Positions 26,816-34,621 of a stretch of 64,000 nucleotides of DNA are shown here, one piece after another; position 1 is the first letter of the stretch, and the number at the start of each line of letters is the position of its first letter. The notes beneath the pieces were generated by a model, which saw nothing but the letters and a program-made list of their open reading frames with translations, did no database searches and was not told where the DNA came from. This stretch comes from Nitrososphaerota archaeon (GTDB taxonomy: Archaea; Thermoproteota; Nitrososphaeria; Conexivisphaerales; UBA164). Position numbers and translations under genes: made by a program. The stretch is taken from contig JAMCTX010000001.1 in NCBI GenBank assembly GCA_023381255.1, positions 1 through 64,000 of the forward strand, given 5' to 3'.

Positions 26816-27706
26816 TTACAGGTTCAGGTGTCCGCTTATTGGATTGCCATAATTTAACTGGTAAGCCCCGGCGACTCCGGCATTTACGGTATAACCTGTT
26901 TTGGGCACGATTCCAGGCATCGGTATTGCTATTATGCAACCCCCTCCTCCAGCACCAGTTATTTTTGCGCCCAAAACTTTTCCTTTTAAACCTCTGATTA
27001 TCGCCTCTATCTTTGGAGTCGACACGCCTATTAACTCAAGAAACGACTGGGAAACATTCATAAATGAGGCCAGCTGTTCCAGATTTCCCTCTGAAATTGC
27101 CGCCGCACCCTCTTTGGCCATCAAATCAGCTGAAACAACAAGAGAGTTAAAGAGTTCCGGCTCCTGGTCCATAAATTTCTTCACCCTGTTTACAAGGTTG
27201 CCGGTTTTTCTTCTCTGCTTGGAGTCAACCACGAGCAACCTGATTGGCGGTGCATTAACCCTCACCAGTTCGCCTCTTTTAAACAGCACAAACCCTCCAT
27301 AGAGCGAAGCCGCTACGTCCACGCCCGAGGGGTTACCGTGAACGTGCTTTTCAGCTTCCATTGACACTTCAAACAGCAGTGAAGGGTCTGGCGCGATGTT
27401 GAAAAGTTTGCTTACCGCTATTGCTGACGCAAGGCTGAGAGCTGCCGATGACCCCAGCCCTGCGCCGTTTGGTATCTGGCTCCTCACGACAAGCTTAACG
27501 TGCCTTCCACGTACCATCCGGTCAATTGAATTAAAAATGTGTTCCGCCCTTACCAGCCTTCCATAGGCGAAAAGCTCGTCTCTGGCGCTGAGGGAAGCTG
27601 TCACCGTTATGTATCTGTCAATTGACGCCGCAAGCGCGCGTGCTCCATGAACGACAAAGTGCTCCCCAAGTACTATGACCTTAGCCGGTGCGCTTGCGCT
27701 TATCAT
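26816..27706 (-). CDS. mvk: mevalonate kinase (GHMP family)
   Basis: 296 residues. GHMP motif 1 SAPAKVIVLGEHFVVHG at the N-terminus, motif 2 PNGAGLGSSAALSLASA, motif 3 KITGAGGGGCIIAI. It phosphorylates mevalonate at C5. After motif 3 the protein has only about 35 residues and lacks the usual closing helix/strand, so the C-terminus is short for the family; a drifted end is possible. The start overlaps the MEMO gene stop by 4 nt (ATGA). 177 nt separate its stop from the IPK ATG. Confidence 0.85.
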   Translation of the reverse strand: MISASAPAKVIVLGEHFVVHGARALAASIDRYITVTASLSARDELFAYGRLVRAEHIFNSIDRMVRGRHVKLVVRSQIPNGAGLGSSAALSLASAIAVSKLFNIAPDPSLLFEVSMEAEKHVHGNPSGVDVAASLYGGFVLFKRGELVRVNAPPIRLLVVDSKQRRKTGNLVNRVKKFMDQEPELFNSLVVSADLMAKEGAAAISEGNLEQLASFMNVSQSFLELIGVSTPKIEAIIRGLKGKVLGAKITGAGGGGCIIAIPMPGIVPKTGYTVNAGVAGAYQLNYGNPISGHLNL

Positions 27707-28545
27707 TTTTTATAAAATCCTATGGAGGCATAACCAACTACGGATGCTGTATCTCCAGTCATCTCGCCGCTGTCGGAATGCTTTAGAAGATTGACCCACG
27801 AATACCCCATTAGCCCGCTCAGATGCATTAAAACCGCAGCAGGACCATAACCGCACATGGTTATGTTGCTGTGCGAAATGGCCCTGTAAAGCCCTGAAAC
27901 ATCAAGTGAAGTTATTGCGTTTATCGCTTCGTTGTCCTTTTCCCTGACGCTGGACTGCGATTCATAGTGCGTCATATCAGACGATGCAATGATCATTATT
28001 TTTTTGCCCTTAATGGCCCTGGATATGGTTTCCGCAACATCAACAGCGGCTCCCATCTCCATGTACGACATGGAAATTGGGAGTATTTTAAATTCTTTCA
28101 TAACATACTGCAGGAACGGCACCTGGACTTCAATGCTGTGCTCCCTCCAGTGTGCGCTGTCATCGACATCAATTATGTTTGACTCCTTTATTATATCACG
28201 CTTCAATATTTCATCCACTTCAACCGTGCCAATGGGCGTTTCCCATTCATCGCTCTGGGGCACGGCAATCGGGCTTCCTATTCCGTAGTGGTTTGGGCCA
28301 AGAATTATAAATGTCAAATTGTCGTTTATTGCTGAAATTTCATAATATGCGTGTGCTGCTACAGGCCCGGAATATTCGTAGCCGGCATGCGGCACAATGT
28401 ACCCAAGGGCATCGGCCTTATGCTCCGATGGCGGCAGCTTCCCCGGACCAACCCGGCTCAGAAAAGAGCTTTTTATGGATTCCTTAAGTTCATCTGGATT
28501 TGACGGGTAAAAGTAACCTGCGACCGCGGCACGCCTAGTCCTCAA
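27703..28545 (-). CDS. MEMO1-family protein
   Basis: 280 residues of the MEMO/dioxygenase-like family conserved in this archaeal operon position: RAAVAGYFYPSNPDEL, GYIVPHAGYEYSGPVAAHAY, FIILGPNHYGIG, and SSDMTHYES. The histidines of HAGY, NHYG and THYES correspond to the metal-ligand-like site of extradiol dioxygenase relatives. Cellular role unknown. Overlaps rps2 by 11 nt and mvk by 4 nt. Confidence 0.88.
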   Translation of the reverse strand: MRTRRAAVAGYFYPSNPDELKESIKSSFLSRVGPGKLPPSEHKADALGYIVPHAGYEYSGPVAAHAYYEISAINDNLTFIILGPNHYGIGSPIAVPQSDEWETPIGTVEVDEILKRDIIKESNIIDVDDSAHWREHSIEVQVPFLQYVMKEFKILPISMSYMEMGAAVDVAETISRAIKGKKIMIIASSDMTHYESQSSVREKDNEAINAITSLDVSGLYRAISHSNITMCGYGPAAVLMHLSGLMGYSWVNLLKHSDSGEMTGDTASVVGYASIGFYKK

Positions 28546-29203
28546 GGGACGCGCCCTCTTCCAGTTTAGTCTCGAAGTCCTCAGGCGTGTACTTCATAGG
28601 CTCTTCTGGCGAGAGCGTGCCGGCGCTTATCAGGTAGCTCCTGGCCAGGAGCCAGAAAATCATTGCAAGCGACTTTCTACCCCTGTTGTTTGCCGGTATT
28701 ATCAGGTCAACATATGTTGTGACGTTGTTGGAATCGCACACTGCCACTACAGGTATATTTATCCTTATGGCCTCTTCTATAGCCTGTTTGTCAACAGCTG
28801 GGTCAACCAGCATTACTACGTCCACGTTTTTATATTCTGGCAGGTACGGATTTGTAAGTGTGCCTGGAAGCAACCTTCCTGTTACCAGGTTGACCCCGGT
28901 AAGTTCGGCGAATTTTGACACCGGTGTGAAAGCTGCTTCGCGTGATGTATAAATCATTACCTTCTTCGGATCAAACCTGGAAAGGAACTTTCCCGCAACT
29001 TCAATTCTTGAAAGGGTTTTGCCAAGGTCCAGTATGTTAAGGCCGTCTTCACGGGTCCTGCTGATAAATGGCTTCATGTGCTTTGTTGCCACATTTGTGC
29101 CTATCCTGATTCCTGAAGCTATCAGCGCGCCCTCCGTCAGTTGGGATGATATCTTCCTTTCAGATGCTCCTTCGTCTGCGTTGTCCTGCGGCTCTTTGCT
29201 CAT
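28535..29203 (-). CDS. rps2: 30S ribosomal protein S2 (uS2)
   Basis: 222 residues from ATG at 29203 (MSKEPQDNADEGASE), overlapping the enolase stop as TAATG. Core motifs include GIRIGTNVATKHMKPFI, NPYLPEYKNVDVVMLVDPAVDKQAI and CDSNNVTTYVDLIIPANNRGRKSLAMIFWLLAR, all typical of archaeal uS2. An acidic N-terminal and a C-terminal EEPMKYTPEDFE tail flank it. The longer frame from 29221 is less likely. Confidence 0.95.
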   Translation of the reverse strand: MSKEPQDNADEGASERKISSQLTEGALIASGIRIGTNVATKHMKPFISRTREDGLNILDLGKTLSRIEVAGKFLSRFDPKKVMIYTSREAAFTPVSKFAELTGVNLVTGRLLPGTLTNPYLPEYKNVDVVMLVDPAVDKQAIEEAIRINIPVVAVCDSNNVTTYVDLIIPANNRGRKSLAMIFWLLARSYLISAGTLSPEEPMKYTPEDFETKLEEGASLED

Positions 29204-30420
29204 TAAACTATCGGCCTCCATAGTGGAATCTGGGGGTTATTATCATTTACCTTTGATAGCTCCATCAGCTTTGAAATCCTTTCACCGCCAACCACGCCGC
29301 TCTTCATCAACCCGGCGCCCACTCCCACCGCTATGTGCGCAAGATATGGATCGCAGGTATCTCCGCTCCTGTGGGATGCTATGACCGTAAAGCCTGACCT
29401 TTCAGCCTCTTCTGCAAACAGCTCTGCATCATACAGCGTGCCAACCTGGTTGACCTTTAGTATAACGCCATTGCCGGCCTTCATTGATATCCCCTTCTTC
29501 AGTCTCTTTACGTCAGTCACAAATATGTCGTCCCCTACAATCATGATGTTTGTTGATTTTGCCAGCCTTGAAAACATTTCAAAGTCCTCCTCATCAAACG
29601 GATCCTCGACGTATTTCAGATCATATTTCTTTATTATTCCTTCAACATAGGCCAGCTGCTCTTCGCCTGTGAGCTTCTTGCCCTTTCTGGAATAGTTGTA
29701 AATGCCCTTTTGGAAGAAAGTCGAGGAAGCGAGGTCCAACCCCATAATTATCCTTATGCCAAGCTGTTTTGAAACCGCGTCAATGGAATTTCTTACCAGC
29801 TCAAGAGCATCATCGTCCTTAATGTTTGCGGCCCAGGCTCCTTCATCTCCCTTGCCCCCCGCAAAAGTGGGGTCCCTTTTCTCTATCTGTTTGAGAACCT
29901 CGCGGTGGACCGCTATGTTCGCGCTAACAGCATCAAACACAGATTTGGCTCCAACGGGACTTGAAAGGAACTCCTGTATGTCAGGCGAGCCGGGACCGGC
30001 ATGCTTGCCTCCACCAAGCACATTTCCTATTGGGAAAGGCATCTGGTGCTTAAGATGGAATGTCTCAAAAAGCTGAACGCTTGACGCCCTAGCTCCCGCA
30101 ACCGCAGAAGCCACTGAAACCGCAAAAGCCGTTGACCCCCCGATTTTCGAGAAATTGCTCGTGCCGTCCATTTTTTTTAATGTGTCAGATACATCCTTGA
30201 AACTTAACGGGTCTATGCCTATCAGCATCTCCTTCCTGAATGATTTCATGACGCTTCCGGACCCCCCCTGCGGGAGGTGCAGGGCTTCATGCTCTCCGGT
30301 GCTTGCGCCTGCAGGCGCAGTAACAGTTGCCACTGTGGAGCCAACCTTAACCGTTGCTTCAATCGTGGCGTCGCCCCTGCTGGTAAAGCTCCCACGGAGA
30401 CTGACATCTGTAATTTGCAT
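29203..30420 (-). CDS. eno: enolase
   Basis: 405 residues from ATG at 30420 (MQITDVSLRGSFTSRGDATIE), 1 nt after the rpoN stop. Mg ligands and catalytic residues lie in GLDLASS, KYVEDPFDEED, VGDDIFVTD, and the Lys/His sites in KVNQVGTLYD and SHRSGDTCDPYLAH. Converts 2-phosphoglycerate to PEP. The upstream in-frame extension to 30501 overlaps rpoN and is not family-like. Confidence 0.95.
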   Translation of the reverse strand: MQITDVSLRGSFTSRGDATIEATVKVGSTVATVTAPAGASTGEHEALHLPQGGSGSVMKSFRKEMLIGIDPLSFKDVSDTLKKMDGTSNFSKIGGSTAFAVSVASAVAGARASSVQLFETFHLKHQMPFPIGNVLGGGKHAGPGSPDIQEFLSSPVGAKSVFDAVSANIAVHREVLKQIEKRDPTFAGGKGDEGAWAANIKDDDALELVRNSIDAVSKQLGIRIIMGLDLASSTFFQKGIYNYSRKGKKLTGEEQLAYVEGIIKKYDLKYVEDPFDEEDFEMFSRLAKSTNIMIVGDDIFVTDVKRLKKGISMKAGNGVILKVNQVGTLYDAELFAEEAERSGFTVIASHRSGDTCDPYLAHIAVGVGAGLMKSGVVGGERISKLMELSKVNDNNPQIPLWRPIV

Positions 30421-30421
30421 C

Positions 30422-30649
30422 TTAAGACCCCTCCTTTTCGCCCAGTGCCTCAACGGCTTCGGCATAAGGCAATAGCTTGTCGACAACCTCAAAGTTGCCA
30501 AGTATCATCCTCCTGCAGCAGTACCTCCTGACGCCTAGCTTATCAAGCGCCTTGTCTGGTTCCATGCCCTTTGAAACCAGCATCGTGAATTTTTCATATT
30601 TATCCCCAATAACTGCACCGCAGCTAAAACATCTTACTGGTGTTAACAT
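30422..30649 (-). CDS. rpoN: DNA-directed RNA polymerase subunit N (Rpb10)
   Basis: 75 residues. The zinc-bundle motif CFSCG (Cys7, Cys10) and the tandem RRYCCRRM (Cys44-Cys45) are diagnostic for Rpb10/RpoN. First gene of the long minus-strand run through eno, rps2, MEMO and the isoprenoid genes. Confidence 0.95.
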   Translation of the reverse strand: MLTPVRCFSCGAVIGDKYEKFTMLVSKGMEPDKALDKLGVRRYCCRRMILGNFEVVDKLLPYAEAVEALGEKEGS

Positions 30650-30672
30650 TTGTTAAAGGCTAATGTAAAATT

Positions 30673-30682
30673 GTTTATAAGC
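30673..30682 (-). promoter_or_regulatory. TATA box for rpoN operon
   Basis: GCTTATAAAC on the minus strand, about 24-33 nt before the rpoN ATG, the spacing of a leaderless archaeal transcript. Confidence 0.5.
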
Positions 30683-30771
30683 TTTTACTGAATAGTGATT
30701 TTCAAGCGCAAATCTGCTAATTTTTTCATGGAACACGTTTTTAAAATGGCAACAAGCAGCGCCTAACAGGA

Positions 30772-30793
30772 ATAATTCAAAATTTTGAATTAT
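30772..30793. promoter_or_regulatory. perfect 22-bp palindrome, candidate operator
   Basis: ATAATTCAAAA (30772-30782) is followed directly by its exact reverse complement TTTTGAATTAT (30783-30793). It lies between the divergent rpoN operon (about 120 nt away) and the acetate-transporter-like gene (126 nt to its ATG). Dimeric regulators bind such sites; none is identified. Confidence 0.5.
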
Positions 30794-30885
30794 GTTTTTA
30801 TGCCTAAAGCTAATTTTTAATTTTTTACTTTAATTTTGTATAAATTACTATAATTTTATATATTTCTGCTTTTCATGGAATAAAA

Positions 30886-30893
30886 TTTATAAT
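30886..30893 (+). promoter_or_regulatory. TATA box for GPR1/FUN34/YaaH gene
   Basis: TTTATAAT centred about 30 nt before the ATG at 30920, implying a very short leader. Confidence 0.45.
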
Positions 30894-30919
30894 ATTTGCT
30901 ACTTTCTTAATTTTGAAAA

Positions 30920-31561
30920 ATGAGCAATACCATTAAGAAAAAAGGAGACCCAACCGCAGTGGGTATCTTTGCTTATGGATTCAGCCTATTTTTCCTTTCC
31001 ATGTACGCAATGGGAATTTATCCCTGGTCAGAAAGCATAGTGATGATTGCCCCGGCCCTGCTGTTTGGCGGGCTTTTCCTGCTGGTAGCCGCAAACTGGG
31101 AATATAACAACGGAAACACGTTTGGCGCTACAGCATTTGCAACATATTCAGCCTTCTTCCTGACGTTTGCCATAGCGCATATCGGGCTTTTCGTATTCAA
31201 ATACAACTCTATTGAAGTGGGACATCTTGTGGGGCTTATGGCAGTGGCGTTTACAATCATGACGGTGATATACTGGATAGGGAGCTTCAGGATGAACCTT
31301 GCGCTGAACCTTACCCTGTTCTTCCTGTTGCTTACCTTCATCCTCTATGCTGTGCCCCTGACAACACTTACATCATCCATGACAACGGCCATGGGAACGT
31401 TTCCGGGTAGCCTGAAACCTGCCGGCTATGTGGGCTTTATTGACGTCCTCTTTACAATATGGGTTGGAGCAGCGGCGGTGATAAATGACAGGTGGGAAAT
31501 AACCGGCAAAAAGGGCCCAGTTCCAGTGTTTCCTCTGGTAAAGGAAAAAAAGCAGGAATGA
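30920..31561 (+). CDS. GPR1/FUN34/YaaH (AceTr) family acetate/succinate transporter
   Basis: 213 residues with six TM helices. The N-terminal signature is GDPTAVGIFAYGFSLFFLS (family form NPAPLGLxxF), followed by GGLFLLVAANWEYNNGNTFGATAFATYSAFFLT, the AceTr core. Bacterial and archaeal homologues move acetate or succinate as channel-like proteins. It borders the sulfur island, so acetate uptake or release linked to sulfur respiration is possible but only inferred. Confidence 0.85.
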   Translation: MSNTIKKKGDPTAVGIFAYGFSLFFLSMYAMGIYPWSESIVMIAPALLFGGLFLLVAANWEYNNGNTFGATAFATYSAFFLTFAIAHIGLFVFKYNSIEVGHLVGLMAVAFTIMTVIYWIGSFRMNLALNLTLFFLLLTFILYAVPLTTLTSSMTTAMGTFPGSLKPAGYVGFIDVLFTIWVGAAAVINDRWEITGKKGPVPVFPLVKEKKQE

Positions 31562-31563
31562 AA

Positions 31564-31582
31564 GTTTTTTATTTTTTATTCA
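31564..31582 (+). terminator. T-rich terminator after AceTr gene
   Basis: Runs of T (GTTTTTTATTTTTTATT) begin 4 nt after the stop codon, typical of archaeal oligo-T termination. Confidence 0.4.
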
Positions 31583-31692
31583 ATTTTATACATTAAATTT
31601 ACAGGCTTTATTTATTTAATTTTCCAGTTCCAAAATAATGCATATATTTGCGCACTGGCAATGGGCCGGAAATGGCATTAAAGCTCCAGCAA

Positions 31693-33075
31693 TCAGGTTT
31701 GCGCTGAAGGGGTTGCTCCTTTATATAATGAAACCTTTTTGGCTAATGAGCTCACGTAATCATATGTTTCAGGATGAATGTGCATAAAATGAGCATAGGA
31801 GTTGTTGACTGCAAATCCATCAAGGCCATTTATGCCCGTGCCCCTTTCATATTTTATCGCAAAATCGTATCTTGACCTTAAGACCAGTTTTGAATAGTGG
31901 AATTCATGGCCAGCCAGGGTTGTTCCCCCGGGTGCAAATGGCGTGTCCCTTAGGGTTACAGCCCTGACATAACCGTGGCCCACAGGCCTTTCCAGCATTA
32001 CGCTTACCGCATCGATCGCGCCAACCATTTTGTATTCGTTGCCTTTATAAACGATCGAATCTGACAGGTACATCAGCCCGCCGCATTCTGCATACAGGTG
32101 CCCTCCGTTTTCTATGAATGTTTTTATGTATGACCTGAACGGCTTATTTCTTTCAAGTTCTTCGGCATAAACTTCTGGAAAACCCCCGCCAATCAGAATC
32201 AGGTCAACGTTTGCGCCCTGGTCCTTTTCCGGGTCAATGAACTCAACCCTCCCGACTTTTGATGCGGTTTCAATTGTCTCAGGATAATAGAATGTAAATG
32301 CCCTTCCTGACACTATCCCTATCGTGGTTTCAGATTTTTCATAAGCGGGTTCCACTGCCGGGCTTGCGCTCAGTGGCATGGCGTTTTCCCTTGCCACCTT
32401 CATGATCTTCTCAGCATCTATGTTGCCTGACATGCCGTCAAATGCCCCAGAAATCGTTCCTGACTCCTTTTCCCTTGCATGAACAAGCCCAAGGTGCCTG
32501 TAGCTCATTGTCTTTTCTATCGCGCTGCTTTGGCTTATGAAACCCATCAGTTCAATCCCTTCATTGCTTATTATTTTTGACATTTTGTCAACCTGCTGAG
32601 GCACTACGTTTGTAAGAATCGCGCCGGCCAGCCTGACATCTTTGTCAAATGCACTTAACCCACGCAGAATTGCCCCGGCTGTCCTGTTAATCCTTTCGCC
32701 GTTAATCACAATTATGACCGGCGATTTTAGGATCTTTGCAATCTGCGCCGTGCTGCCCTCCTCTGTTATGCCATCCGGGCTGTCAAAGAGTCCTGCCACA
32801 CCTTCGATTATGGCTATCCCCTTTCCCCTTGAAAATTTGTTAAATCTTTCAACCACCCTGTCTTTCATGAGCACGTGATCAAGGTTCCTGCTCGGCGTCC
32901 CTGTCAATGCCTCATGGTAGCTTGGATCTATAAAATCCGGGCCCACCTTGAACATGGAAACACTTATCCCCCTTTTGATCAGCGCGGAAGCTATTGCCAG
33001 GGTGGCCACGGTTTTACCGTTCTTTCCCTTGTATGATGATATTATAAGCCTTGGAACGCTGTTTGGTTCCTGCAA
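31693..33075 (-). CDS. dsrN: CbiA/CobB-type amidase, DsrN
   Basis: 460 residues. The N-terminal ATPase domain (SSYKGKNGKTVATLAIASAL) and C-terminal glutaminase-type domain (LYAECGGLMYLSD, with the nucleophile Cys, and HEFHYSKL) define cobyrinate a,c-diamide synthase. Downstream of dsrC in dsr clusters this protein, DsrN, is thought to amidate siroheme to the form used by dissimilatory sulfite reductase. The location 10 nt from dsrC supports that over a cobalamin role. Also contains FKVGPDFIDPSYH, the substrate-binding motif. Confidence 0.85.
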   Translation of the reverse strand: MQEPNSVPRLIISSYKGKNGKTVATLAIASALIKRGISVSMFKVGPDFIDPSYHEALTGTPSRNLDHVLMKDRVVERFNKFSRGKGIAIIEGVAGLFDSPDGITEEGSTAQIAKILKSPVIIVINGERINRTAGAILRGLSAFDKDVRLAGAILTNVVPQQVDKMSKIISNEGIELMGFISQSSAIEKTMSYRHLGLVHAREKESGTISGAFDGMSGNIDAEKIMKVARENAMPLSASPAVEPAYEKSETTIGIVSGRAFTFYYPETIETASKVGRVEFIDPEKDQGANVDLILIGGGFPEVYAEELERNKPFRSYIKTFIENGGHLYAECGGLMYLSDSIVYKGNEYKMVGAIDAVSVMLERPVGHGYVRAVTLRDTPFAPGGTTLAGHEFHYSKLVLRSRYDFAIKYERGTGINGLDGFAVNNSYAHFMHIHPETYDYVSSLAKKVSLYKGATPSAQT

Positions 33076-33085
33076 TTCTTAACAA

Positions 33086-33421
33086 TCAGACGCATCCTGT
33101 GGGCTTTGGAGCTCCTGCTACTTTGCAGGCCCCGTGTGCTGGCCCGTCCTGAAACAGCTCATATATGCTTTCAAGCGTTTCACCGCTTTCCTTAATCATC
33201 ATCTTTATGGGCGGGCAAACCCCGTAGGTCTCCCAGTACTGCCTCAGATATTTGACCAGTTTCCAGTGCCTTTCCGTCATTTGCTTTACACCCTCAATGT
33301 TTACGGCCATCCATTCGGCTACCTTGTCGTCCCAGACCTCAGGGTTCTGAAGAAAGCCATCTTCGTCCAGAATTACCTTTTTTCCTTCAACATCATATTC
33401 CCCAGGATATGATATAGTCAT
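33086..33421 (-). CDS. dsrC: DsrC sulfur-carrier protein
   Basis: 111 residues of the DsrC/TusE family (DEDGFLQNPEVWDDKVAEW, YWETYGVCPPIKMM). Both functional cysteines are present: Cys99 and Cys110, separated by ten residues, with Cys110 next to last. That C-x10-C-x arm separates true DsrC, which carries the DsrAB-derived trisulfide, from TusE or RspA-like proteins. Sits 70 nt downstream of dsrB and may have its own promoter in the AT-rich spacer. Confidence 0.95.
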   Translation of the reverse strand: MTISYPGEYDVEGKKVILDEDGFLQNPEVWDDKVAEWMAVNIEGVKQMTERHWKLVKYLRQYWETYGVCPPIKMMIKESGETLESIYELFQDGPAHGACKVAGAPKPTGCV

Positions 33422-33491
33422 TTTATTTCACTGATTTTTACTCTAAAATTGATTTAATTAAGGATTATTACCCAAAATCGTAAAATAAGGA

Positions 33492-34619
33492 TTAGATGTA
33501 CTTGATGAACTGCCTAACCCCGAAGTTCCAGTTTATTTCGGTGCAGGAATTGTGCCTCCCCTTGGGAACCCCCACCTGGTTCATAAAGTCGTCAAGGCCG
33601 ATCCTGTCCAGCATGTCTCCTATCCTTTCACCCGGTTTTGCGTTCTTTCTCCAAACATCAACTATTTTCCTCACCGCGGCAACTATTTCCCTGTATTCGG
33701 GCGGGTTGACTGGAATCCATGGTATTATCCTGTAGCCCAGCCTGGGCCCCGAGCCGGTATTGCTTGTCTTGCCCCCCACGAATATGGCGACCCCGATCTT
33801 GGCCGGGTCCCAGTCGAAATAATCGCAGACGTTCTTGCACCTCCCGCAGGCAATGCATCTCTTTTCGTCAACCTCTATTCCCACGGAACCGTCGGGCTTT
33901 CCGTAAAGCTTTATTGCGTTGACCGGACATACAGCCTGAACGTCAGGCACGACTTTCTTCAGCGCCTCCGCCGATGTCGGCAGGCAGAACTTTATCCTTT
34001 CAGGGTCAGGCCTTGGAACCTGTCCCCAGTGCCCCACCACGACTATGTCACCGGCAAGGGTGCCTGCACAGACGTTTGTGCATCCTGAAACAAATATCAT
34101 TAGCTTGGAAGGCAGCTTTTCCTTCCCGGTAAAGTACGGCATGAAGTTATCGTCCAGTTCCTTTGTTATGGAAGGCGCGTCAACTGCAAACGTCGAACAC
34201 GTCAGATAGGCTGTGCATGACGTTATGTGCCATAAGGAGTTTCCCCATCCGCCCGCAGGAAAACCGTATTTCCCCATTTCCTCAACTATCTTCTGCGCGC
34301 TTTCAAGTGAACCTGCGATGAACTCCACGTTCATCCCTCTTGTGGCCCTCACCACCTTTAAGCCGTATGAGTCTGCGACTTCAATTATCTTCCTTATGCT
34401 TTCTGTGCTTAGCCTTGAATTTGGGGGCAGCCCTATCTTTATGGTGAAAACCTTTTCCCCCGATTCGGCCGTGTGCTCTATGATCCCGTTGTCATAAAAC
34501 TTCCTGTCCACCCATTTGCCATAATTCCTCTTGATTATATCGGGCAGCTGGCTTGCGTAGGGCATCGGAAGCCTCTTGTTAACCCTGTCTATCGGGTCAG
34601 GGTTGAAGCTCAGTGACAT
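33492..34619 (-). CDS. dsrB: dissimilatory sulfite reductase, beta subunit
   Basis: 375 residues. Siroheme/[4Fe-4S] ligands are seen as SCTAYLTCST (C-x5-C) and VSGCTNVCAG (C-x3-C). A ferredoxin domain is inserted with VCPVNAI and RCIACGRCKNVC, a complete four-Cys set. GPRLGYRIIPWIP is the conserved C-terminal stretch. With DsrA it reduces sulfite, passing sulfur to DsrC. Follows dsrA with a 2-nt gap, a single transcription unit. Confidence 0.95.
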   Translation of the reverse strand: MSLSFNPDPIDRVNKRLPMPYASQLPDIIKRNYGKWVDRKFYDNGIIEHTAESGEKVFTIKIGLPPNSRLSTESIRKIIEVADSYGLKVVRATRGMNVEFIAGSLESAQKIVEEMGKYGFPAGGWGNSLWHITSCTAYLTCSTFAVDAPSITKELDDNFMPYFTGKEKLPSKLMIFVSGCTNVCAGTLAGDIVVVGHWGQVPRPDPERIKFCLPTSAEALKKVVPDVQAVCPVNAIKLYGKPDGSVGIEVDEKRCIACGRCKNVCDYFDWDPAKIGVAIFVGGKTSNTGSGPRLGYRIIPWIPVNPPEYREIVAAVRKIVDVWRKNAKPGERIGDMLDRIGLDDFMNQVGVPKGRHNSCTEINWNFGVRQFIKYI

Positions 34620-34621
34620 GG

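Noticed and set aside
26685-26939. 84-codon minus frame across the mvk end
   Set aside because: Overlaps mvk in another frame and lacks any family features; no evidence that it continues mvk.
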